A DNA stretch of 64,000 nt from Tomitella gaofuii (GCF_014126825.1 NZ_CP059900.1:2680954-2744953), one strand, 5' to 3'; shown: positions 18,104-29,208, numbered from the stretch's first letter. Notes: generated by a model from the sequence alone, not told the origin. Made by a program: numbers and translations.

Positions 18104-18660
18104 GAGCCCAGACCGTAACAGGTGGCGATCTCGATCCGGGTCTCTCCGTAGCGTTTGACGGCGACATCGCCGTACCCCTCGGGCCACGGCGTCGCCGCAC
18201 CGCGGGACGCGCGTTCCACGACCACGAGCGCCTCGGCCGCCAGCCATCCGGCCGCGAGCGCCTCGAGGGCCGCGGCGACCTGCGCGTCCGGCACCGAGTA
18301 GGGCGGGTCGGCGAACACCAGGTCGAAGCGCCGCGGCGCCGGCTTCGCCAGCGCCGCCGCGACGGTGGACCGGCGCACATGCACGCCCCGGAGCCCGGTG
18401 GCGGTGATGTTGGCCGTGATCACGCGCGCCGCCCGTGCGTCGGACTCCACCAACAGCGCGCCCGACGCCCCGCGTGAGAGCGCCTCGAGGGCCAACGCGC
18501 CCGAGCCCGCGTAAAGGTCGAGCACCTGCAAGCCGGTGAAGTCCACCCGTGCGTCGAGAGCGCTGAACAGCGCCTCACGGACGCGATCGGAGGTGGGGCG
18601 GGTGCCGGCCCCCGGCACCGCGAGCCTGCGGCCCCGTGCGCTGCCGGTGATGATCCGCAT
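18100..18660 (-). CDS. rsmD: 16S rRNA (guanine966-N2)-methyltransferase RsmD
   Basis: A 186-residue SAM-dependent methyltransferase. The SAM site is VLDLYAGSGALALEALSRGA and the catalytic motif is DPPY. The start MRIITGSARGRRLAVP is typical. It overlaps pyc by one base (TGATG) and coaD by four bases, forming a tightly coupled pyc-rsmD-coaD unit. Confidence 0.95.
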   Translation of the reverse strand: MRIITGSARGRRLAVPGAGTRPTSDRVREALFSALDARVDFTGLQVLDLYAGSGALALEALSRGASGALLVESDARAARVITANITATGLRGVHVRRSTVAAALAKPAPRRFDLVFADPPYSVPDAQVAAALEALAAGWLAAEALVVVERASRGAATPWPEGYGDVAVKRYGETRIEIATCYGLGS

Positions 18661-21600
18661 CAGGATTCGATCTCGACGAGCAGGTCGCCGCCCTCCACCT
18701 GGGCGACCTGCGTGATCGCGGTACGTGCGACGGTGCCGGCCACCGGTGTGGTGATCGCGGCCTCCATCTTCATCGCCTCGATGCTCCCGACGACATCGCC
18801 CGCCGACAGACGGGCCCCGGCCTGGACGGCCAGGGTGACCACCCCGGCGAACGGCGCCGGTACGTGGCCGTGGTTGCGCGGGTCGGCCTTCTCGGCGCGC
18901 GGGCGGGTGTCCTCGACCCCGCGGTCGCGCACCTCGACGGGGCGCAGCTGCCCGTTGAGCGTGCACATCACCGAACGCATGCCGCGCTCGTCGGGCTCGG
19001 AGATCGACTCGAGCCCCACGATCAGCGTCTTGCCCGGCTCGAGCTCGATCCGGTGCTCGACGCCCGGGATGAGCCCGTAGAAGAACTCCGCCGACGGCAG
19101 CACAGAGGTGTCCCCGTAGGCGGCGCGATGCTCGGCCAGTCCCCGGGCGGGCCCCGGGAACAGCAGCTCGTCGAGCATCGCTCTGCGCTCGGCCGGCTGC
19201 CCTTCCAGGGCTTTCCGCTGGTCGTCGGTGATCGCGGCCGCCTGCTCGGGCGCCGCGCGCCGACCGCCGAGCACGGCCGTGCGCAGGGGTGCGGGCCAGC
19301 CGCCGGCGGGCTCGCCGAGGTCGCCGCGGAAGAACCCGGTCACCGAGTCCGGGATGTCGAACGAGCGCGGGTCGGCGGCGAAGTCGGCGGCCGTGGCACC
19401 GGCGCCGACCAGCGCCAGTGCGAGGTCGCCGACGACCTTGGACGACGGGGTGACCTTGATCAGCCGGCCCAGCATCCGATCGACCTCGGCGTAGGCGGTC
19501 TCGATGTCCTCGAACCGGTCGCCGAGCCCCAGCGCCACCGCCTGGGTACGCAGATTCGACAGTTGCCCGCCCGGAATCTCGTGGGTGTACACCCGGCCCG
19601 TCGGGGCGGGCAGCCCGGCCTCGAACGGCTTATACACCCCGCGCAGCGCCTCCCAGTACGGCTCCAGCGCGCACACCGCCGCCAGATCGATACCGGTGTC
19701 CCGGTCGGTGTGCGCGGTCGCGGCGACGATCGCCGACAACGACGGCTGACTCGTCGTCCCGGCCAGCGGCGCCGCCGCCCCGTCCACGGCGGAAGCGCCG
19801 GCCGCCGCCGCGGCCAGATAGGTGGCCAGCTGGCCGCCCGCGGTGTCATGAGAATGCACATGCACCGGCACCTCGAACTCCTGTACGAGCGCTCCCACGA
19901 GGCGCGTGGCCGCCGCGGGGCGCAGCAGCCCGGCCATGTCCTTCACCGCGAGGATGTGCGCCCCGGCGGCGACGAGCCGCTCGGCGATGCGCAGGTAATA
20001 GTCCAGGGTGTACAGGTCCTCGGCCGGGTCGGCCAGGTCCCCCGTATAGGCGAGCGCGGCCTCGGCGACCGCGGTGCCGGTGGCGCGCACCGCGTCGATC
20101 GCCGGGCGCATCTGATCGACGTTGTTGAGGGCGTCGAAGATGCGGAAGATGTCGATGCCGGTGGCCGCGGCCTCGGCGACGAACGCGTCCGAGACGTCCG
20201 TGGGGTACGGGGTGTAGCCGACGGTATTGCGGCCGCGCAGCAGCATCTGCAGGCAGATGTTCGGCGCCGCCTGCCGCAGCCGGGCGAGCCTGTCCCAGGG
20301 GTCCTCGCGCAAGAACCGCAGCGCCACATCATAGGTGGCCCCGCCCCACGCCTCGATCGACAACAACTCCGGGGTCGTCCGCGCCACATGGCGGGCCGCC
20401 GTGACCAGGTCATCGGTGCGCACCCGGGTGGCCAGCAGCGACTGGTGCGCATCCCGGAACGTCGTGTCCGTCACCCCGAGTGCCGACTGGTCGCGCAGCG
20501 CCGCGGCGAAGCCCTCCGGCCCCAACGCGGCCAGGCGCTGCCGCGACCCGCCGGGCGGGTCCACCGGCACGTCGCAGACCATCTGCTCGGCCGCGGGCAG
20601 CTTGTCTGCCGGACGCACGCCGGCGGGCCGCTCACCATGGGGCTTGTTGACGGTGACATCGGCGAGGTACTCGAGGATCTTGGTGCCCCGGTCCGCCGAC
20701 CGGCGGGCGGTGAGCAGCCCCGGATGGGCGACGATGAATCCGGTGTGCACCGCGCCGGCGGCGAAATCGGCGTCGGCGAGCATCGCCTGCAGAAACGGGA
20801 TGTTCGTGGCAACCCCGCGGATGCGGAATTCCGCCAGCGCCCGCCGCGCCCGCGACAGAGCGCTCGCCCGGTCGGCGCCCCGGCAGGTGAGTTTGACCAG
20901 CATCGAATCGAAATGCGCGCCCACCTCCGCCCCGACCGAGGTGCCACCGTCCAGGCGGATGCCCGCCCCTCCCGGGGTGCGGTACGCGGTGATCCGGCCG
21001 GTGTCCGGGCGGAAATCGTTGGCCGGGTCCTCGGTGGTGATCCGGCACTGCACCGCGGCGCCGCGGATCCGCACCGCGTCCTGGGTCAGGCCCAGATCGG
21101 CCAGCGACGCCCCGGCGGCGATCCGCATCTGCGCGCCCACCAGGTCCACGTCGGTGATCTCCTCGGTGACGGTGTGCTCGACCTGGATCCGCGGATTCAT
21201 CTCGATGAACACATACCGGCCCGCCGCGTCGAGGAGGAACTCCACCGTCCCGGCACACCGGTAGCCGATGTGCCCGGCGAACGCGACCGCGTCCGCGCAC
21301 ATCCGCTTCCGCACCGCCGCATCGAGATCCGGGGCGGGCGCTTGCTCGATGACCTTCTGATGGCGGCGCTGCACCGAGCAGTCCCGCTCGTACAGATGCA
21401 CCACCGCGCCGGTGGAATCACCGAGGACCTGCACCTCGATATGCCGCGGATCGATCACCGCCTGCTCGAGATACACCGCCCCGTCCCCGAACGCCGTGGC
21501 CGCCTCACGCGACGCCGCCGCGGCCGCCGCCGGCAACCCCGCCGGATCATCGACCCGTCGCATGCCCCGCCCGCCGCCACCGGCGACGGCCTTGACGAAC

Positions 21601-22064
21601 ACCGGAAACTCCAGCGAACCGGCCTGTGCGGCGAGCGCATCGATATCGGTGGTCGGCGCGGTCGACGCGAGCACCGGCAATCCCGCGGCGCGGGCCGCGT
21701 CGATCGCCCGCGTCTTGTTGCCCGCCAGCCGCAGGATGTCCGCGTCCGGGCCGATGAAGACGATCCCCGCCGCCGCACACGCATCCGCGAGGCCGGGATT
21801 CTCCGACAAGAACCCGTAGCCCGGATACACCGCGTCCGCCCCGCACTCGCGGGCCACCCGCAGAATCTCGTCGACGTCCAGATACGCGCGCACGGGATGG
21901 CCCGGCACCCCGATCTGGTAGGCCTCGTCGGCCTTGAGCCGGTGCAGCGAGTTGCGATCCTCGAACGGATACACCGCGACCGTCTGCACACCGATCTCGT
22001 ACGCCGCGCGGAACGCGCGGATCGCGATCTCACCGCGATTGGCCACCAGAACCTTTGTGAGCAT
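18660..22064 (-). CDS. pyc: Pyruvate carboxylase
   Basis: Carboxylates pyruvate to oxaloacetate, replenishing the TCA cycle. The 1134-residue protein contains all domains on one chain. A biotin carboxylase domain (about 1-455) has MLTKVLVANRGEIAIR, the ATP-grasp loop AVAGGGGRGMRRV and MNPRIQVEHTVTEE. A carboxyltransferase domain follows, with WGGATYDVALRFLREDPW. The C-terminal biotin carrier has EAMKMEA and its biotinyl lysine near residue 1099. The ATG at 22064 is chosen because it matches the conserved N-terminus. recG lies 60 bases upstream. Confidence 0.97.
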   Translation of the reverse strand: MLTKVLVANRGEIAIRAFRAAYEIGVQTVAVYPFEDRNSLHRLKADEAYQIGVPGHPVRAYLDVDEILRVARECGADAVYPGYGFLSENPGLADACAAAGIVFIGPDADILRLAGNKTRAIDAARAAGLPVLASTAPTTDIDALAAQAGSLEFPVFVKAVAGGGGRGMRRVDDPAGLPAAAAAASREAATAFGDGAVYLEQAVIDPRHIEVQVLGDSTGAVVHLYERDCSVQRRHQKVIEQAPAPDLDAAVRKRMCADAVAFAGHIGYRCAGTVEFLLDAAGRYVFIEMNPRIQVEHTVTEEITDVDLVGAQMRIAAGASLADLGLTQDAVRIRGAAVQCRITTEDPANDFRPDTGRITAYRTPGGAGIRLDGGTSVGAEVGAHFDSMLVKLTCRGADRASALSRARRALAEFRIRGVATNIPFLQAMLADADFAAGAVHTGFIVAHPGLLTARRSADRGTKILEYLADVTVNKPHGERPAGVRPADKLPAAEQMVCDVPVDPPGGSRQRLAALGPEGFAAALRDQSALGVTDTTFRDAHQSLLATRVRTDDLVTAARHVARTTPELLSIEAWGGATYDVALRFLREDPWDRLARLRQAAPNICLQMLLRGRNTVGYTPYPTDVSDAFVAEAAATGIDIFRIFDALNNVDQMRPAIDAVRATGTAVAEAALAYTGDLADPAEDLYTLDYYLRIAERLVAAGAHILAVKDMAGLLRPAAATRLVGALVQEFEVPVHVHSHDTAGGQLATYLAAAAAGASAVDGAAAPLAGTTSQPSLSAIVAATAHTDRDTGIDLAAVCALEPYWEALRGVYKPFEAGLPAPTGRVYTHEIPGGQLSNLRTQAVALGLGDRFEDIETAYAEVDRMLGRLIKVTPSSKVVGDLALALVGAGATAADFAADPRSFDIPDSVTGFFRGDLGEPAGGWPAPLRTAVLGGRRAAPEQAAAITDDQRKALEGQPAERRAMLDELLFPGPARGLAEHRAAYGDTSVLPSAEFFYGLIPGVEHRIELEPGKTLIVGLESISEPDERGMRSVMCTLNGQLRPVEVRDRGVEDTRPRAEKADPRNHGHVPAPFAGVVTLAVQAGARLSAGDVVGSIEAMKMEAAITTPVAGTVARTAITQVAQVEGGDLLVEIES

Positions 22065-22124
22065 GCCTGCAAACCTACCTTCCGTGCACCAGGCTCCCAC
22101 CCCGCGCGCAGGAACCACAGCAGC

Positions 22125-24443
22125 TCAGGCGCGGAAGAGGAACTCGCCGCGCTCGGTCCCCTCCACCGTCGAAACCATCTCCGCCAGTCCGGGATGCCGG
22201 GTGAGTCCCGGATCACGCTGCACCATGTCCGCGGCGAACTCGCGGGCGTCGACGATCACATCCTCGTCCTCGAGCACCGACAGCAGCCGCAGCCCGCTGG
22301 TGCGGCCGGACTGCGCGGTGCCGACCACGTCGCCTTCGTGGCGCAGTTGCAGGTCCAGCCGGGCCAGCTCGAAGCCGTCGGTGGTGGCCGCGACGGCTTC
22401 CAGGCGCGCGCTCGACGGCGCTCCGGCCGGGCGCCCGCTGATGAGGATGCACAGGCCCGGGGCCTGCCCCCTGCCGACACGTCCACGCAGCTGGTGCAGC
22501 TGGCTGACCCCGAAGCGTTCGGCGTCGAGGATCACCATGACGGTGGCGTTCGGCACGTCCACGCCGACCTCGACGACGGTGGTGCTGACCAGGACGTCGA
22601 TGTCCCCTTCGGAGAATCGGCGCATCACGGCGTCCTTCTCCGCGGACGGCATCCGGCCGTGCAGAAGTCCCACGCTCACCCGGGCCAGGGCACCCTGCAC
22701 CAGCTTGTCGTACACGTCCACCACTGCGTTGGCATCGGGCTGCGGAGACTTCTCCGCGCCGGCGCCCGAGCCGCCCGGGGCCGCGGGCTCCGGGGGCGGT
22801 GCGGCTACGGCTGACGGTTCGGAGGGCGGGTCGCCGATCCGCGCACACACGATGTACGCCTGCCGGCCGTCCGCGACCTCCTCGACGATCCGCTCCCACG
22901 CGCGCTTGACCCACCGCGGGTTGTCGGGCATCGACACCACCGAGGTGCGGATCGGGGAGCGCCCGCGCGGCAACTCACGCAGCGTGGAGGTGTCCAGGTC
23001 GCCGAACTCGGTGAGCGCGACCGTCCGCGGGATCGGCGTCGCCGTCATCACGAGCAGGTGCGGAGCGAACCCGGCACGCGCCTTGCCGTGGAGGCGGTCG
23101 CGCTGGTGCACGCCGAACCGGTGCTGCTCGTCGACCACCACAAGGCCCAGGTCGAAGAACGTCACCGCGTCCTCGAGCAGCGCGTGGGTGCCGACCACGA
23201 TGCCGGCCTCGCCCGAGGCGATATCCAGCAGCGCGCGCCGCCTCTCGGCCGTGGTCATCGACCCGGTGAGCAGAGTGACACGCGTGCCGTCCTCCGCCCC
23301 GTCGAGCTCGCCCGCGCGGGCGAGCGGACCGAGCAGCTGCCGGATGGACCGGGAGTGCTGCACCGCCAGCACCTCGGTGGGCGCCAGCATGGCGCACTGG
23401 TGGCCGGCATCGACCGCCTGCAGCATCGCCAGCACCGCGATCACGGTCTTGCCCGATCCCACCTCGCCCTGCAGCAGACGGCGCATGGGGACGGCGCCCT
23501 CGAGGTCGCGGCGCACCTCGGCGAGCACCTGCTGCTGCCCATCGGTCAGCTCGAACGGGAGTCGCGCGGTGAACGCGTCCACCGCCGCCCCGGGCCGCCG
23601 GGCGCTCGCCGGCGCCGTGCCGCGCTGCTCGTCGGCACGGCGCCGGGCCAGCATGAGCTGCATCGATGCGGCCTCGTCGAAGCGCAGCCGGCCGCGCGCG
23701 GCCTCCGCCTCGTCCTCCGACGACGGCCGGTGGATGCCGCGCAGCGCGGCATCGAGCGACATGTGCCCGTACCGGGCGACGATGTCCGGCGGCACCGGGT
23801 CCGACACCGGCTCGAGCTGATCGAGCACCTGGCGCACGCACCGCATGATCGTCCACGTCTGCGCTTTGGCGGACGCGGGATAGATGGGAAGCAGGGCGCG
23901 GTCGAGGTCCGCGGCGGACAGGCCGTCGCCCGAATCCTGCAGGGCCTCCGCCATCCGGGCGAGCGAACCGCCGCCCTGCACCCGCTGCCCCGGGGCCAGC
24001 AGCGCCCCGCCGCCGGCGCGCGCCTGCGCGGAATCCGGCAGCAGCAGATAGTCGGGGTGCGTCAGCGTCAGCCGGCCGTTGAAGGTGCCCAACTGCCCGG
24101 AGAACAGGCCGCGCCGCCCCACCGCGATGTGATGGCGCACCTTGTGCGGGCTGAAGAACGTCACGCCGAGGCGGTTCCGGCCGTCGTCGAGCACCGCCCG
24201 GAGCAGCTTGCGGCGCGGATCGCGGCGGATGGGTCTGATATCCGCCTCCACCACCCGCGCCGCGATGGTGACGTGTGCGCCGGAGGCGAGGTCCTCCGGC
24301 GCCATCAGGGAGCCGGCCCGCAGGTACCTGCGCGGATAGTGCCGCAGAAGATCCCCGGCGGTGCGCAGCTCGAACTGGTCCGCCAGCACCGCCGCCGTCG
24401 CGTCACCGAGCAGCAGGTCCAGCCTGTCCGTGAGCGTCGCCAC
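22125..24443 (-). CDS. recG: ATP-dependent DNA helicase RecG
   Basis: RecG remodels stalled replication forks and Holliday junctions. The 772-residue protein has an N-terminal wedge/OB region (PRRYLRAG, GTFNGRLTLTHPDYL), Walker A GEVGSGKT, a DEQH box (VVVDEQHRFGVHQR), the TATPIPRT motif, and C-terminal helicase motifs with VSTTVVEVGVDVPNA and QLRGRVGRG. It sits between the DAK2-protein gene and pyc, as in M. tuberculosis. Confidence 0.96.
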   Translation of the reverse strand: MATLTDRLDLLLGDATAAVLADQFELRTAGDLLRHYPRRYLRAGSLMAPEDLASGAHVTIAARVVEADIRPIRRDPRRKLLRAVLDDGRNRLGVTFFSPHKVRHHIAVGRRGLFSGQLGTFNGRLTLTHPDYLLLPDSAQARAGGGALLAPGQRVQGGGSLARMAEALQDSGDGLSAADLDRALLPIYPASAKAQTWTIMRCVRQVLDQLEPVSDPVPPDIVARYGHMSLDAALRGIHRPSSEDEAEAARGRLRFDEAASMQLMLARRRADEQRGTAPASARRPGAAVDAFTARLPFELTDGQQQVLAEVRRDLEGAVPMRRLLQGEVGSGKTVIAVLAMLQAVDAGHQCAMLAPTEVLAVQHSRSIRQLLGPLARAGELDGAEDGTRVTLLTGSMTTAERRRALLDIASGEAGIVVGTHALLEDAVTFFDLGLVVVDEQHRFGVHQRDRLHGKARAGFAPHLLVMTATPIPRTVALTEFGDLDTSTLRELPRGRSPIRTSVVSMPDNPRWVKRAWERIVEEVADGRQAYIVCARIGDPPSEPSAVAAPPPEPAAPGGSGAGAEKSPQPDANAVVDVYDKLVQGALARVSVGLLHGRMPSAEKDAVMRRFSEGDIDVLVSTTVVEVGVDVPNATVMVILDAERFGVSQLHQLRGRVGRGQAPGLCILISGRPAGAPSSARLEAVAATTDGFELARLDLQLRHEGDVVGTAQSGRTSGLRLLSVLEDEDVIVDAREFAADMVQRDPGLTRHPGLAEMVSTVEGTERGEFLFRA

Positions 24444-24485
24444 CGCCGCCCCCTCCGTTCTCCCGCATCAGGATCCGCGGGGCCG

Positions 24486-26156
24486 TCACTCGACCCCGAT
24501 CTGCAGCACGTCGCCCGACTGCAGACCCGGGAACACCGACAGCTCCACCGCCGGATGCCGCTGCTCCACGTGCGCGCGAGCAGCCGACACCAGCTCATCA
24601 TCCGCCGCGGCACCGACAAGAAGCGTCACGAGTTCCCCGCCCGTGCCGAGCATCAAGTCCAGCAGGGTCGCCACCGCCGTCGACGCGCGGGGCTCGACCA
24701 CCATCACCTCGCCGCCGATCACGCCCAGCGCATCGCCCGGTTCGCATGTGCCGGACCACGTCAGCGCGCGGGTGTCGGCGATGCGCAGGTGCGCGCAGCG
24801 CGTCGCGGCGGCCGCCTCCGCCATCGCGTAGGTGTCGTCGCTCGACGGGCGGTGCGGATCGTGCACCGCGATCGAGGCCAGCCCCTGCACCGCGGACGAG
24901 CACGGCAACGGCAGCACCTGCTGCCCCTGGCGCCGGGCGGCGGCGCTGACCACCACGAGGTCCTCGGAGCGCACGAGCCCGTTCGGCAGCACGAGGACCT
25001 CGCCGGCGTCGGTGTCGCCGACGGCGGCGAGCAGAGCGGAGCCCGAGGCGGAGCCGTCGACGGGCAGCACCCGCGCGCCCGCCGCCTCGAACAGCGGCAC
25101 CGCGCCCGCGCCGTCGACCACCGCCAGCACCGCGCGCCCGGGGCGCAGACCCGTGTGCCGTCGCTGCTGCACGCCCAGATGGGTGATGCGGACCTTCCGG
25201 ATCCGGCCGGCCTCGAGCCCGCAGTCCACGGCCCGGCCCGCGTCCTGCAGGTGCACGTGCACGGACCGGCCGCCGGTGCCGTCGCCGACGATCACCACCG
25301 AGTTCCCCGCCGCCTCCAGACTGCGGCGCAGCGTGGACACGGCGGCGTCGTCGGCGTCGTCGAGCAGGTACATCACCTCGTACTCGTCGGCCCCCGCCGC
25401 GCAGCCCTGCGCAGCGGGGGCCGCCGCCGCGTCGGACAGGTCCAGCCTGGTGATCGCGGCGCCGGAGCGCCCCAGTGCCGCGTCGACCGACCGGACGAAC
25501 GTCGGCCGCTGCACCCGACGCCCCGACAGCGTCTCGGCCAGGCAGTCGAGAACCACCAGCAGGCCCAGGCCGCCCGCATCCACCACGCCGGCCGCCTCGA
25601 GGACGTCGAGTTGGCGTGTCGTCCTGCCGAGAGCCTCGTACGCCGCCTCGGCCGCGGCGTGCGCCGCAGCCGTGAGCGTCCCCTCCCCCGCGCACCCCTG
25701 CGCGGCCGCGTCGATCACGGTGAGCACAGTGCCCTCCATCGGCATGCTCACCGCGTTGCGGGCGAGCAGCGCCCCGTGCGCCAGCCCGGCGCTGAGCCCC
25801 CGGCCGTCGAGGGCGCCGGTCCGGCCGTCGTCGGCCGCCTCCTGCGCGAGACCCACGAGCACCTGCGACAGGATCACGCCGGAGTTCCCGCGTGCCCCGT
25901 CCACCGCTCCCGCGGCGAGATCCTGCAGGGCGGCCGCGGCCGTCGGCGCCCCGACGTCCCCCCCGGAGGCCCCGGAGCCCCCGGCGACCCGGCCGGCCGC
26001 GGCGGCGAAGGTGTGCATGATGTTGGTCCCCGTGTCCGAATCCGGCACCGGGAACACGTTGAGGGCGTCGATCTCGCCGCGCCTGCAGGTGAGCGCGTCC
26101 ACGCTCGCGTCCGCCCAGCGCCGGACCGTCGCCGCATCGAATACGGGATCACGCAC
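24486..26156 (-). CDS. FakA-like DAK2 domain protein
   Basis: A 556-residue protein with a DAK2 kinase-like domain, a central domain and a C-terminal FakA_C region. The start is GTG 26156 ([14 protein letters not shown]). The phosphate/metal motif [13 protein letters not shown] is at residues 33-45, and GNSGVILSQ is typical of FakA, which phosphorylates fatty acids held by FakB proteins. YEVMYLLDD marks the next domain. In M. tuberculosis the counterpart next to recG is split into Rv2974c and Rv2975c. No FakB/DegV gene is visible here. It is divergent from rpmB. Confidence 0.88.
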   Translation of the reverse strand: MRDPVFDAATVRRWADASVDALTCRRGEIDALNVFPVPDSDTGTNIMHTFAAAAGRVAGGSGASGGDVGAPTAAAALQDLAAGAVDGARGNSGVILSQVLVGLAQEAADDGRTGALDGRGLSAGLAHGALLARNAVSMPMEGTVLTVIDAAAQGCAGEGTLTAAAHAAAEAAYEALGRTTRQLDVLEAAGVVDAGGLGLLVVLDCLAETLSGRRVQRPTFVRSVDAALGRSGAAITRLDLSDAAAAPAAQGCAAGADEYEVMYLLDDADDAAVSTLRRSLEAAGNSVVIVGDGTGGRSVHVHLQDAGRAVDCGLEAGRIRKVRITHLGVQQRRHTGLRPGRAVLAVVDGAGAVPLFEAAGARVLPVDGSASGSALLAAVGDTDAGEVLVLPNGLVRSEDLVVVSAAARRQGQQVLPLPCSSAVQGLASIAVHDPHRPSSDDTYAMAEAAAATRCAHLRIADTRALTWSGTCEPGDALGVIGGEVMVVEPRASTAVATLLDLMLGTGGELVTLLVGAAADDELVSAARAHVEQRHPAVELSVFPGLQSGDVLQIGVE

Positions 26157-26234
26157 AGCCGGATTCCCCCTTCGCTGGTCCTGGCCGCGGGCCGCCGCCA
26201 CCCGCACCGCAAGGCTAGCCGCGGCGGGCGCGGT

Positions 26235-26264
26235 TTGGCGCGGACGGCCGCGGGGCGCTATTCT
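26235..26264 (+). promoter_or_regulatory. Candidate rpmB promoter
   Basis: TTGGCG (26235-26240) and TATTCT (26259-26264) are separated by 18 bases. This would give a leader of about 175 bases before rpmB. A second TATCCT lies at 26332-26337 without a clear -35 box. Which one is used is not decided by the sequence. Confidence 0.4.
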
Positions 26265-26445
26265 TGCACGGTTGCCTCGACCCGAGCACGGCTGCGCGCC
26301 ACCCGCGTGCAGCCGTATCGCACGGGGCCGCTATCCTCTTTGCCGGGAAGGCTCGACTGCTCCGCCGGTAGGAAGAGATCGACTTACCTGCTTGCAGGAA
26401 AGACCTGACAACAACCATCCAGACTATTCGAGGAGTTCGACGACT

Positions 26446-26637
26446 ATGGCTGCCGTCTGCGACGTCTGTGCCAAGGGACCCGGCTTCGGAATGTCCGTCT
26501 CGCACTCGCACCGGCGGACCAAGCGCCGTTGGAACCCCAACATCCAGACCGTGCACGCACGCCTGGGCAACGGCACCCGTAAGCGCATGAACGTGTGCAC
26601 CTCGTGCATCAAGGCCGGCAAGGTCGCGCGCGCCTGA
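26446..26637 (+). CDS. rpmB: 50S ribosomal protein bL28
   Basis: A 63-residue ribosomal protein starting [15 protein letters not shown], with [13 protein letters not shown] in the middle and the second zinc-binding pair CTSC near the C-terminus. It has four Cys, so it is the zinc-containing form. A GAGGAG site precedes the ATG and a strong intrinsic terminator follows the stop, so it is a single-gene unit. Confidence 0.97.
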   Translation: MAAVCDVCAKGPGFGMSVSHSHRRTKRRWNPNIQTVHARLGNGTRKRMNVCTSCIKAGKVARA

Positions 26638-26670
26638 CCCGCACGTAGGCACCGACTCCCTGTGCCCCGG

Positions 26671-26702
26671 ACCCCCGCCACCGCACGGTGACGGGGGTTT
26701 TT
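26671..26702 (+). terminator. Intrinsic terminator of rpmB
   Basis: The arm ACCCCCG (26671-26677) pairs with CGGGGGT (26692-26698). An inner CACCG/CGGTG stem sits above one mismatch, and a run of five T follows. It lies 34 bases after the rpmB stop. Confidence 0.88.
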
Positions 26703-26717
26703 CCGTGCACGGGCGCG

Positions 26718-27413
26718 CTACTGCAGCGCCCAGTCAACGGGGGCGGCCCCCTGCGCGATCAGCAGCTCGTCGGCCCGGCTGAACGGCCGGGAGCCGAAGA
26801 ACCCCCGCGACGCGGACAACGGCGACGGGTGGGCCGACTCCACCACGGGAACGTCGCCCAGCCACGGCGTGAGGCTCTGCGCGTCGCGCCCCCAGAGGAT
26901 CGCCACGAGTGGCCCGCCACGTGCGACCAGCGCCCGGATGGCCTGTTCGGTCACCTCCTCCCAACCCTTGCGGCGGTGCGACCCCGCCTCGCCCGGCCGC
27001 ACGGTGAGCACCCTGTTGAGCAGCAGCACTCCGTTGCGGCTCCACGGCGACAGATCGCCGCTGTCCGGCACCGGCAGGCCGAGGTCCTCGGAGTATTCGC
27101 GATAGATGTTCGTCAGGCTGCGCGGGATCGGCCGCACCGACGGGTCCACGGAGAAGCTCAGTCCCACCGCGTGCCCCGGCGTGGGGTACGGGTCCTGCCC
27201 CACGATGAGGACGCGGACCCGGTCCATCGGCTCCGCGAACGCGCGCAGCACCGCGTCGCCCGCGGGCAGGTAGCCGCGCCCATCGGCCAGTTCCGCGCGC
27301 AGGAACTCGCCTATCGCTGTGATCCGCGGGGCCACCGGCTGCAACGCCGGCACCCAGGTGGGGTGGACGAGACCGTCGAGCGGTTGCGGTGCCGCACTGC
27401 GCACGCCCGTCAC
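26718..27413 (-). CDS. ung: Uracil-DNA glycosylase
   Basis: Family 1 UDG, which removes uracil from DNA. The 231-residue protein has the catalytic water-activating motif [17 protein letters not shown] and the DNA-intercalation loop [21 protein letters not shown] 27413 overlaps the stop of the carbonic-anhydrase-like gene as GTGA. A strongly Pro-rich N-terminus ([15 protein letters not shown]) is typical. Confidence 0.96.
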   Translation of the reverse strand: MTGVRSAAPQPLDGLVHPTWVPALQPVAPRITAIGEFLRAELADGRGYLPAGDAVLRAFAEPMDRVRVLIVGQDPYPTPGHAVGLSFSVDPSVRPIPRSLTNIYREYSEDLGLPVPDSGDLSPWSRNGVLLLNRVLTVRPGEAGSHRRKGWEEVTEQAIRALVARGGPLVAILWGRDAQSLTPWLGDVPVVESAHPSPLSASRGFFGSRPFSRADELLIAQGAAPVDWALQ

Positions 27414-27931
27414 CCGATCCTCCGCAGCGCGGTCCGGTAGTGCTCCGCGTTCGCCGCATACATGTCGACGTTCACCTGCAGGTGCCCCTCCGGCACCGTG
27501 AATCCCTCGCGGACGCGCGCGGGCACCCCCAGCGCCATCGAACGGCCCGGCACCACGGCGCCGAACGGCACCACCGCGCCGGCCCCCACGACGGATCCCG
27601 CGCCCACGTGCGCCCCGTTGAGCACCACCGAGCCGGACGCGATGAGCGTGTCGTCCTCGATCACGGCCCCCTCGACGTGGGCGTTGTGCCCCAGCACGCA
27701 GCGCGCCCCGATGAGCGTCGGGTCGACGGGCGTGCAGTGCACCACCGTCCCGTCCTGGATGTTCGTCGCCTCGCCCACCTCGATGCGGCCGTAGTCGCCG
27801 CGCAGCACCGCGTGCGGCCACACGGAGGCGCCGGCGGCCAGGGTGACCGCGCCGATGACCACCGCGTCCGGATGCACGTATGCGGACTGGTGGATGTCGG
27901 GGACTCTGTCGTCCAGTGCGTAGATCGCCAT
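27410..27931 (-). CDS. Gamma-carbonic-anhydrase-like hexapeptide-repeat protein
   Basis: A 173-residue left-handed beta-helix protein. The zinc ligands expected for gamma-class enzymes are present: His in VVHCTPVD and two His in LGHNAHVEG. Repeats such as [18 protein letters not shown] are visible. PaaY-like thioesterases share this fold, so the activity is uncertain. The start is ATG 27931, the stop overlaps ung, and thiL ends 17 bases upstream. Confidence 0.88.
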   Translation of the reverse strand: MAIYALDDRVPDIHQSAYVHPDAVVIGAVTLAAGASVWPHAVLRGDYGRIEVGEATNIQDGTVVHCTPVDPTLIGARCVLGHNAHVEGAVIEDDTLIASGSVVLNGAHVGAGSVVGAGAVVPFGAVVPGRSMALGVPARVREGFTVPEGHLQVNVDMYAANAEHYRTALRRIG

Positions 27932-27948
27932 TGCAGCAATGTATCGCC

Positions 27949-29010
27949 TCACCGGCCGAAGGCGACCCACCCCGGTGCGCCGCCGTAGGCGGAGTCCCCG
28001 AAAAGCACCGCCGGCCCGACGGGCGTCCGGCCGCCGCCCTCGGGCGCGTCACCGGGGGCGTGCACCGTGCCCACCGTCCGCCACCCCTCCGGCAGCGGCC
28101 CGGCCGCAGGGAACGTCGCCGCGAGCGCATGGTCCTCGCCGCCGCCGAGCACCCAGTCCCGCGGGTCCGCCCCGAGCGCGTCCGCGGCGGACTGCAGGTC
28201 ATCGAACCGTGCCCCGCCGCCGGCATCCCCCCGCAGACCGGCGGGATCGACGCGGAGCACCACGTCGGAGTCCTCCGCGATGTGCCCCAGGTCCGCGGCC
28301 AGGCCGTCGGAGACGTCGATCATCGCCGTGGCGCCCGCGGCCGCCGCCTGCGGTCCCGCCGCGTACGGGGGCCGCGGGCGCCGGTGCGCATCGGTCAGCC
28401 GCGCCGCCACCGCATCGTCGAGCGCCACGGCGCACCCCGGCGCACCCCACCCGGCCTGCAGCAGCGCCAAGCCGGCCGCGGAGGCGCCGGTGCCCCCGCA
28501 CACCGCGAGCACGTCGCCCGGGCGTGCGCCGCCGCGCCGCACCGCACGCCGTCCGCCCAGGGTGCCGAGTGCGGTCACGCTCAGCACGAGCTGCCGGGCC
28601 TGCACCAGATCGCCGCCGACGATCGCCGCACCTGCGCGCGCCGCCTCCGCGCGGGCCCCCGCCGAGAGCTCCTCGAGCACCCGGACGGGCGTCGACGGCG
28701 GGCAGCCGAGCGCCACCAGGAAGCCGGTGCAGACGCCGCCCATCGCCGCGATGTCCGCGGCGTTCTGGGCGATCGCCTTGCCGCCCACGTCCGCGGGCGC
28801 CGACCAGTCCAGCCGGAAGTGCCTGCCCTCCACGAGCATGTCCGTGCACGCCACCACCCGCGAGTCCGTGGCGGCGAGCACCGCGGCGTCGTCGCCGGTG
28901 TCGACGAGCACGGTCCGATCCCCTGCGGGCGGGCGCTCGCCGACCAGCCGCCTGATGACGCCGAACTCCCCCACCTCGGCCACCGTCGCTTCGTCCACTG
29001 CTGTGCGCAT
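27949..29010 (-). CDS. thiL: Thiamine-monophosphate kinase
   Basis: Phosphorylates thiamine monophosphate to thiamine pyrophosphate, the cofactor also needed by IlvB in this window. The 353-residue protein begins [19 protein letters not shown]. It has the ATP and metal motifs [26 protein letters not shown] and [10 protein letters not shown]. An ATG at 29049 is an alternative start, but 29010 matches the family and has GGAAGGGG next to it. Confidence 0.94.
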   Translation of the reverse strand: MRTAVDEATVAEVGEFGVIRRLVGERPPAGDRTVLVDTGDDAAVLAATDSRVVACTDMLVEGRHFRLDWSAPADVGGKAIAQNAADIAAMGGVCTGFLVALGCPPSTPVRVLEELSAGARAEAARAGAAIVGGDLVQARQLVLSVTALGTLGGRRAVRRGGARPGDVLAVCGGTGASAAGLALLQAGWGAPGCAVALDDAVAARLTDAHRRPRPPYAAGPQAAAAGATAMIDVSDGLAADLGHIAEDSDVVLRVDPAGLRGDAGGGARFDDLQSAADALGADPRDWVLGGGEDHALAATFPAAGPLPEGWRTVGTVHAPGDAPEGGGRTPVGPAVLFGDSAYGGAPGWVAFGR

Positions 29011-29208
29011 CCCCTTCCATGACGGGCGGCGCCGGCGGGCATGGTGCACGCCGGGGTGACCCCGCCTACACGGGTACCGTGGTCGCCGGTCGCGATACTA
29101 GCCGGGGACCATGCGGTGCCCGCGCGGCCACCGATCGCCCGCCCCGCGCCGCACCGCCGGCCCGGGGCCCCGAGGATCCCCCGCACCCACGAGGAAACCC
29201 ACGCACCC

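Noticed and set aside
18864-22814. A 1316-codon open frame on the plus strand opposite pyc
   Set aside because: Antisense shadow of pyruvate carboxylase and part of recG, with the same compositional artefact.
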